Positions 20,479 to 26,239 of a DNA stretch of 26,239 bases are shown here, piece by piece (the first letter of the stretch is position 1; every line of letters starts with the position of its first letter). The stretch is from an uncultured Eubacteriales bacterium (GTDB lineage Bacteria > Bacillota > Clostridia > Oscillospirales > Oscillospiraceae), in contig URWG01000003.1 in the NCBI GenBank assembly GCA_900551495.1, forward strand, positions 1-26,239, in the 5' to 3' direction. The notes beneath the pieces were generated by a model, which did no database searches, was not told the DNA's origin, and was given only the letters and a program-made list of their open reading frames with translations. A program made the position numbers and the translations under genes.

Positions 20479-21234
20479 TTAGAGAATTTTTTCTATATTT
20501 CTTGCTAATTCGACAATCTCCTCTTGTGTCAGAGAGGTGGCGGAAAGCTGATATAGGCACTTCGCTTCTTCGTCGAACCACAGAAGCTGGTATCCGTCCT
20601 TTTCGACGAGAAGTGCGTCATGCGACGCAATCACCAAATCCGAAACAAAGCCGGCTGCTTCGGTATCGACGCGAAATTCCAGCGCGTTTGTTTCAATGCA
20701 AAAGTATATGCCCTCGCCGAGGCTGTTCTTGTACAGGACAGTGAGATTATTCGCCCAAGCATTATTGCTCTGTACAAGCGTATAGCCCTCCGGCATCAAT
20801 TCGGAAAGCTTGGCGATGAGCTCGTCTGTGTTTCGGCGTGTGCCGGAATCAATCTGACCGTCGGGGTCAGCCATACTGCCGATTTCAATATACCCGTCTC
20901 GCTGCGAAATGAAGAAATTGAGAATCGGGATACGGACGGCTTCGACGGTCGTAAACAGGATACCCGCCACGCCGAACAGCAGGACCACGCACAGCATTGC
21001 TGCGACGGCAAAGCGTGTCGCCCTTTTTGCAAAACGGGTGCGGCGCTCCTTGGAGAGCTTCTTCCGAATCAGTCTGCGGCACCGTTTGTCGAGCGCCTCC
21101 GGTATTTCGATCCGTTCCGCTGCAGGACTTTCCCACGCTTCCGCGACGCTCACGGCGTACTGATCCATGACCAGCTCCGCCGCAGCGTCAAGAAACCGCT
21201 CGTAAACTTCCCTGTTGCCCGAATACTCGCTCAT
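20479..21234 (-). CDS. DUF4367-like single-pass membrane protein
   Basis: A 251-residue protein with a cytoplasmic N-terminal region containing a basic helix (RCRRLIRKKLSKERRTRF), one membrane segment (about 73-96, FAVAAMLCVVLLFGVAGILF) and an extracytoplasmic domain resembling DUF4367 (ELMPEGYTLVQ, GEGIYFCIETNALEFRVDTE, KDGYQLLWFDEEAKCLYQLSA). Such proteins are commonly encoded next to ECF sigma factors and are thought to act like anti-sigma factors; no sigma gene is adjacent here. The start at 21234 is supported by GGAGG 7 nt upstream; an open frame from 21276 lacks an RBS. The upstream motif P2 links it to its neighbours. Confidence 0.75.
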   Translation of the reverse strand: MSEYSGNREVYERFLDAAAELVMDQYAVSVAEAWESPAAERIEIPEALDKRCRRLIRKKLSKERRTRFAKRATRFAVAAMLCVVLLFGVAGILFTTVEAVRIPILNFFISQRDGYIEIGSMADPDGQIDSGTRRNTDELIAKLSELMPEGYTLVQSNNAWANNLTVLYKNSLGEGIYFCIETNALEFRVDTEAAGFVSDLVIASHDALLVEKDGYQLLWFDEEAKCLYQLSATSLTQEEIVELARNIEKIL

Positions 21235-21300
21235 AATCGTTCCTCCCATCCGCGCTTCGCTTATATTCTCCGGCATTTTCGCCGAAATTGCAAGTGCCTT

Positions 21301-21336
21301 CTATATATTAAGACAGGTGAAATTGAAATTTGCAAC
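21301..21336 (-). promoter_or_regulatory. Putative ECF-type promoter P2 of the DUF4367-like gene
   Basis: Minus strand: GTTGCAA (21330-21336), 15 nt, GTCTT (21310-21314), then AATATATAG. Oriented towards the gene starting at 21234, leader about 68 nt. It faces P3 across about 49 bp. Confidence 0.55.
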
Positions 21337-21385
21337 ACAAAATCCATAAAAACTCGAAATATTCTCAAAATTCCGCCAATATCGC

Positions 21386-21421
21386 GTTGCAAGTGCGAGC
21401 TTCGCGTGTCTTAATTTATAG
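21386..21421 (+). promoter_or_regulatory. Putative ECF-type promoter P3 of the YD-repeat protein
   Basis: Plus strand: GTTGCAA (21386-21392), 15 nt, GTCTT (21408-21412), then AATTTATAG. Directed at the gene starting at 21472, leader about 48 nt. Confidence 0.55.
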
Positions 21422-21471
21422 AAGGAACTGTCAGATCGACGGAAACACTCCGAAGAAAGAGAGGTCAGACA

Positions 21472-24400
21472 ATGAAGACACGATTGCTTTCCCTTTTCCT
21501 TGCGGCGGCGATCATGCTCCAACTCCTCCCCGCAGCCGTCCTCGCGACCGAGACGGACGATGAAGTTTCGAACGGCGGAACAGAACCGAGCGGCGAAACG
21601 GTTTTCGTTACGGAGGAGCCTGTCCGCGCCGAGATCCAATTTGAGGATACCGCGCTCCGCGAGGAGAACATCAAGCACTTTCGCAAAACGGACGGCAGCT
21701 ACATCGCCGTTCAGTACGACGCTCCGGTGCATTACCGCGATCGGGCGGGGAAGTGGCAGGACTACGACAACACGCTTCGCCCGCTGCGCGCTGCAAGAAG
21801 CGGCGACGTCTCCGCCTATCGCGTGGAAAACGGCGACAGTCTCCGTACCTTTGCGGCGGGAACCGATGCCGACGAGCTGCTTGCCTTCCAAAAGGGCGAC
21901 TACAGCCTCGCGTTCTCGCTCCTGCAAAACGGCGGCGGCGCAATAACCGCGCAGGAGCATCCCGCAGCGGGGGATGCCGCCGAGAATACCGACATTGCGG
22001 CAACGATTTTGGAAACCGCCTCCGTCGGCGAGGCAGCGGACGACCCGTTGCTTGCGCAGACGCAGCCGAGCAAATTTTATTCCGCGCTGGAATATGAAAA
22101 TGCGCTGAACGGCGCGACGCTGCGCTATGAGAACTACGGTCGGACCGTGAAGGAAAGCATTGTCCTTTCCGCGCCGCAGGAGGAATATCGTTACGCCTTC
22201 CGAATCGAGACGAAGGGCTTGGCTGCCGAGCTGCGCGAGGACGGTATGATTACCTTCGCCGCCGAGGACGGGGAGATCATCTACTACATCCCCGCGCCCT
22301 ATCTGCTGGATGCCGACGGCGAAATGTCTTTCGACGCGGAGTACGAACTGGAGGGCGGCGACGAAAGCTATACGCTGACCATCACAGCGGACGCGCAATG
22401 GCTCAACAGTGCCGAGCGGGCGTTCCCCGTGACCCTCGACCCGACGATCGTGGAGGGTAATCTGCCCGACGCCCGTGTTACGGCGGCCTATATCAGCTCC
22501 GGCACGCCGGCAGAGCAAAATGCAACGGTTGAAGCGCTTTTTGTCGGCAACAACGGAAAGGTCAATAAGATGATCCACTCGCTGGCTCGTGTGAATCGGC
22601 TGATCTCGATCCCTGAGGGAAGCGAGGTGACGCAAGCGAAGTTTTATCTGCGTCAATTCGCATATGAAAGGCAAAGCGGCGGACAAAGCTCCCTCGATGT
22701 CGCTCTGTATCCGATGTATTCCATCAATGGGCTGACAGAGACAGACGGCAGCTACACGACCGCCCGCTGGCAGAACCTGATGAACGTTGTCACGTGGAAC
22801 GGCGTCTACGGCAGCAGTCCGTACTATGTGTTCAACGAAAGCACACCCGTCACGGATGCCGTGACCGTGAGCCAAGCGACGGTTAATTCGGACATCGGCT
22901 GGGACATTACGCTTCTCGCACAGATGTGGTATGATAATGCCAAGAAAAATTTGGGCTTTATCCTCCGTCCGCTGCTTCCGACCGCGCAGGTCACCTCGCG
23001 CGCCTCGTTTTACGGTCCGGACTGCGGACTGGAAGCAAAGCCGCAGTTGGAGGTCACCTATCGGAACACCGTCGGCATTGAGGCGCAGTACAGCTATCGG
23101 ACGGCGGGCATCGGTCGGGCGGGAACGGCGTATATTTCCGACGCCACTCTGCGGCAGACCCTGGTCGTGCCGCTGACCGCCTCGCCGAGCGACGTCATGC
23201 CGTTTGCGCTCTCTATGGTATATAACAGCGCTTACGGCAACCGCGAATTCAAGCGGGACGCGACCATGCTGCACACCGTGCCTTACGCGAACATGAATCT
23301 CGGCGCGGGCTGGAAGCTGTCGGCGCAGGAGACGGTCTGCACCGTTACGATCAACGGCACGAGCTATCTGATCTATACCGATGCGGACGGCACCGAGCAT
23401 TATTTCCAAGAAGCGGGAACGGTCTATCGGGATGAGGACGGGCTTGGCTTAAAGATCACCGTATCAGGCTCGGATTTCACCATGACCGACGACTACGGCA
23501 ACGGGAAATTCTTCGGAAACGGTTATCTGAAGCGGCAGTATGATGCCTACGGCAACATCCTGTACTATAACTATAACGCTTCGGCGCAGCTCGTGACCGT
23601 TACGCGGAAGAACAGCGGCGCGAGCGCGACGGAGACTTTGGCGACGCTGAGCTACGACGCGGGCACGAAGCGCCTGTCCTCCGTGCGGGACGGGGCGGGG
23701 CGCACCGTTACGTTTGCCTATACAACGCTCGGCTCGACCTACTCGATCAGCGGGATCACGTTTGCCGACAATGCCCAAATGCGGTACGGCTATTATAATG
23801 GCTCCGGCGAGGTCTACCGCATGACCTCCGCTTATGACGGCGAGGCAGGGTATGGCATGGAATTCGTCTATACCGACACGGGGCGTGTTGATATGTTTGC
23901 CGAATATGTCGGCTCGACGACGATAAGCCGCGGCGCGAAATTCAGCGCGAAGAAGCTCGCACACAATCAGACGCAGTATTGCTATTACGGCAGGGACGGC
24001 GTACAGGGCACCTCGGACGACATCTATACCCATAAGGTGCTGGATGCCCGGGGACGGACGATCAACAGCTACTCCACGGACGCTACCCACAAGCACGTTT
24101 TGGGTGTCGGCGTCTCGAACTATACGCCAAACAGCGGAACAAGCAAGCAGAATAACCGCGTGACTGCCGACGTTTCGGCGGGGCAGCAGGGCGTCAACCT
24201 TCTGGACAATGCCGGTATAGAGAATTCGGAGGCTTCGATCAATGCGGTATACCGCTGGTCGGTCGCTCCGTCGGGCGGGGGGACCGTCACGCGCAGTGCC
24301 GCCTATTTGGGAAGGGCTGCGCTCAGTCTCAGCGCTACCTCGTCGAGCGCAACACCGTACTATTGGCAGCAGAGCTTTACGCCGGACGAGAGCCGTGAAT

Positions 24401-26239
24401 ATACCTTCTCGGGCTATGTCAAGGTGCCCGCGAATGTCAGCTTCTCCGAGGGCGGCGGCGTCTCCCTGCTGCTGACGGACAGCGGCGGAAATGCCCTCGG
24501 GCAGAGCGAGATCGTCAACTACAGCACGGCAGCCGTCGGCAGCGGCTGGGTGCGGCTCTCCGTGACGGCGGCGCTGACGAGGAATCAGACCGTTCAGGCG
24601 CAGTTCTCTGCGAACCGTTTCTCGGGGAGCGTTTACGGCGACGCGTTCCAACTGGAAAAGGAGAGCAGCGCGGCGACCTTTAACCTCATCGAGGATGGCT
24701 CCTTTGAATATCAGACGCAAATCACCTCCGGCACTGACAGCGACTACTGGTACAGGAGCGGCACGGCGGCGATCGTCTCCGACGGGACGACCTACTTCGG
24801 GACGAAAACGATACGCCTTGCGAGTAAGAGCGGATTCCAGCGCATCAGCCGCAATATTCCGCTCAATGTGCCGCTCGATACCACCTTTATCCTCTCCGCG
24901 TGGGCGAAGGCGGACGCCCGCCCCGAGAGTGAGGCGACGCAGACGCAGATTGAGAGCAGCCTGAATCCCTATTTCGGGCTGATTCTTCGTTTCTATTATT
25001 CCGACGGCAGCGACGAGGTTCACTTCTACCCCTGCGACCCGTATTACCGCGACTGGCAGTATGTGCAGGCGATCGCTGTCCCGAAGAAAACGGGCAGCGT
25101 GACGATCAGCTCCGTCACCGTCGTTGCCGCCTATGAGGAGAACATCAACACGGCGTATTTCGACAATCTTGCCTTCCGCGTCGAGCCGGTGCAGACCTAC
25201 GCCTATGACGGCAACGGCAACCTCCAATCCGCCGCGCAGACGGGCACGGGAACGGAGTCGGCGACCTACAGCGGCGTTGACCTGACACAATATACGGCAG
25301 CGAATCGCAATAAATACACCTACACCTATAACGCGCAGCATGATGTTCTCTCAACCTCGGTCGCGGGTATTGTTGCCGAAAATACCTACAGCGCGGCGGG
25401 TAACATCCTGACCTCCGTGCTGCGGAATGACGCAAATACCCTGTATCTCAAAGCCTCTGCAACGGCGACGCCGGACAAGAATCACACCGAAACCGTGACC
25501 GACGCAAGCGGTTATACAACGACCTATGCCTATAACAGCAGCGGTCAGGTCACGAGGATAACGAACGCAAAGAACCAAGCCACGAACTACACCTACGACC
25601 CCGCCACGCTGCGCACCAACAGCACCTTCCGCAGCGGAATCGCCAACATCGACTATGGCTATACCAACGGCCGCCTGACGACCCTTGACCGCAAGACCTT
25701 CCGCTCGGGCACGGAACAGCACCAGTATTATTACTTTGCCTACAATGACTGGGACCAGCCCACCACGACCAAAGTCGGCAGCCGAACGCTCTCGACCAAT
25801 ACCTACTATAATTACGCAGGCACAGCCACCGGCACAGGCGGCAATCTGAAAACAACGACCTATGCGAACGGTGCCTCCGTCAGCTATACCTACGACGAAC
25901 TTGACAGGCTGAGTAAAAAAGTGTATACTGGTGGTAGTTACGTTACTTATGCCTACAACGCCGAGGGGCAGCTCGCCAAGCTGGTCCATGGTGACAGCAG
26001 CGGCGTGACGGCGAGCTATTTGTTCGAGTATGACAGCCTCGGGCGTCTTATCCGTAGCAGCGAAGCGGACGGCAGCGGCACAGTCAAACAGCGCACCGAG
26101 CACATCTACGACGCCTACAACCGCCTACAGCGTCAGAGCTGGGTGCTGGGCGGCAAGAGCTATTCCGAGAGCTACACCTACAATGACGGCACGAATGAAA
26201 CAGGGAATCTGAGCACCATGACAACCGGCACGGGCAATG
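21472..26239 (+). CDS. Giant secreted DNRLRE / YD-repeat (RHS-like) protein, 3' end beyond window
   Basis: An open frame of at least 1,589 residues with no stop before the window edge. Layout: signal peptide 1-25 (MKTRLLSLFLAAAIMLQLLP, then AAVLA); an N-terminal region with PVTLDPTIVEG (about 320-330) typical of DNRLRE wall proteins; a DNRLRE-like domain about 333-535; an RHS-type junction (YNSAYGNREFKRD, LGAGWKLSAQE) about 575-620; YD-type repeats from about 685 (YDAYGNILYYNYN); two jelly-roll carbohydrate-binding-like modules, about 910-1063 and 1070-1240 (NLIEDGSFEY); then dense YD repeats (YTYDELDRLSKKVY, FEYDSLGRLIRSSEADG, IYDAYNRLQRQ). These proteins are exported and form a hollow shell around a variable C-terminal domain, sometimes a toxin; that tip is not visible. 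RBS AGAGAGG at 21458-21464. Confidence 0.9.
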   Translation, partial: MKTRLLSLFLAAAIMLQLLPAAVLATETDDEVSNGGTEPSGETVFVTEEPVRAEIQFEDTALREENIKHFRKTDGSYIAVQYDAPVHYRDRAGKWQDYDNTLRPLRAARSGDVSAYRVENGDSLRTFAAGTDADELLAFQKGDYSLAFSLLQNGGGAITAQEHPAAGDAAENTDIAATILETASVGEAADDPLLAQTQPSKFYSALEYENALNGATLRYENYGRTVKESIVLSAPQEEYRYAFRIETKGLAAELREDGMITFAAEDGEIIYYIPAPYLLDADGEMSFDAEYELEGGDESYTLTITADAQWLNSAERAFPVTLDPTIVEGNLPDARVTAAYISSGTPAEQNATVEALFVGNNGKVNKMIHSLARVNRLISIPEGSEVTQAKFYLRQFAYERQSGGQSSLDVALYPMYSINGLTETDGSYTTARWQNLMNVVTWNGVYGSSPYYVFNESTPVTDAVTVSQATVNSDIGWDITLLAQMWYDNAKKNLGFILRPLLPTAQVTSRASFYGPDCGLEAKPQLEVTYRNTVGIEAQYSYRTAGIGRAGTAYISDATLRQTLVVPLTASPSDVMPFALSMVYNSAYGNREFKRDATMLHTVPYANMNLGAGWKLSAQETVCTVTINGTSYLIYTDADGTEHYFQEAGTVYRDEDGLGLKITVSGSDFTMTDDYGNGKFFGNGYLKRQYDAYGNILYYNYNASAQLVTVTRKNSGASATETLATLSYDAGTKRLSSVRDGAGRTVTFAYTTLGSTYSISGITFADNAQMRYGYYNGSGEVYRMTSAYDGEAGYGMEFVYTDTGRVDMFAEYVGSTTISRGAKFSAKKLAHNQTQYCYYGRDGVQGTSDDIYTHKVLDARGRTINSYSTDATHKHVLGVGVSNYTPNSGTSKQNNRVTADVSAGQQGVNLLDNAGIENSEASINAVYRWSVAPSGGGTVTRSAAYLGRAALSLSATSSSATPYYWQQSFTPDESREYTFSGYVKVPANVSFSEGGGVSLLLTDSGGNALGQSEIVNYSTAAVGSGWVRLSVTAALTRNQTVQAQFSANRFSGSVYGDAFQLEKESSAATFNLIEDGSFEYQTQITSGTDSDYWYRSGTAAIVSDGTTYFGTKTIRLASKSGFQRISRNIPLNVPLDTTFILSAWAKADARPESEATQTQIESSLNPYFGLILRFYYSDGSDEVHFYPCDPYYRDWQYVQAIAVPKKTGSVTISSVTVVAAYEENINTAYFDNLAFRVEPVQTYAYDGNGNLQSAAQTGTGTESATYSGVDLTQYTAANRNKYTYTYNAQHDVLSTSVAGIVAENTYSAAGNILTSVLRNDANTLYLKASATATPDKNHTETVTDASGYTTTYAYNSSGQVTRITNAKNQATNYTYDPATLRTNSTFRSGIANIDYGYTNGRLTTLDRKTFRSGTEQHQYYYFAYNDWDQPTTTKVGSRTLSTNTYYNYAGTATGTGGNLKTTTYANGASVSYTYDELDRLSKKVYTGGSYVTYAYNAEGQLAKLVHGDSSGVTASYLFEYDSLGRLIRSSEADGSGTVKQRTEHIYDAYNRLQRQSWVLGGKSYSESYTYNDGTNETGNLSTMTTGTGN

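Noticed and set aside
21297..21427. The facing inverted repeats around 21301-21421 as ends of a transposon
   Set aside because: A third copy of the motif at 20439-20474 points at another gene start with identical internal spacing, so promoters explain the pattern better; kept as an alternative in the finding.
21301..25341. Two long minus-strand open frames (over 600 codons each) opposite the YD-repeat gene
   Set aside because: The plus strand holds one uninterrupted frame with signal peptide and YD repeats; the antisense products are repetitive and Arg/Val-rich.

Overview
The window is about 26 kb of GC-rich DNA. A SpoVT homologue, strong AAGGAGG-type ribosome sites, the dnaX-ybaB-recR order and DNRLRE/YD-repeat wall proteins all point to a spore-forming, probably gut-associated Clostridia bacterium (Oscillospiraceae-like; this placement is inference).

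Region 1 (1-11146) is the centrepiece: a bacterial microcompartment (BMC) operon under a DeoR-family regulator. The gene order is deoR; then, behind its own promoter and operator, an iron alcohol dehydrogenase, a PduL phosphotransacylase, a Eut-type accessory protein, a BMC-P vertex protein, a CoA-acylating aldehyde dehydrogenase, a PduS/RnfC-like electron-transfer flavoprotein, a PduT-like BMC-T shell protein, two BMC-H shell proteins (the first broken by a recent 28-nt deletion), a second BMC-P, two deoxyribose-phosphate aldolase (DERA) paralogues and triosephosphate isomerase. No diol dehydratase, ethanolamine lyase or glycyl-radical enzyme is present. The likely aldehyde source is therefore DERA, which splits deoxyribose-5-phosphate into acetaldehyde and glyceraldehyde-3-phosphate. 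Acetaldehyde would be dismutated to ethanol and acetyl-CoA/acetyl-phosphate, and TPI would feed the triose into glycolysis. This matches the idea of a sugar-phosphate-utilising (SPU-type) metabolosome. Unusual details are a ferredoxin-like four-cysteine tail on the canonical DERA, a second DERA with a remodelled phosphate pocket, and TGAGCG direct repeats at exact 10-bp spacing at three sites around deoR. A truncated AlaX-like editing gene lies divergently at the left edge.

Region 2 (11147-19650) is mostly housekeeping: an AlkD-like DNA glycosylase overlapping an HPr-kinase-like ATPase, a P-type cation ATPase on the minus strand, rplS, dnaX-ybaB-recR, and spoVT on the minus strand. Two intergenic gaps (11147-11467 and 15946-16389) share an architecture: an identical terminator hairpin occurs twice, flanking small palindromic, MITE-like elements.

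Region 3 (19650-26239) is accessory. It holds a small secreted protein and a DUF4367-like single-pass membrane protein on the minus strand, and a giant secreted DNRLRE/YD-repeat (RHS-like) protein on the plus strand that runs off the right edge. Each of the three genes is preceded by the same promoter-like motif, GTTGCAA-N15-GTCTT, correctly oriented, which suggests a shared extracytoplasmic-function (ECF) sigma regulon.
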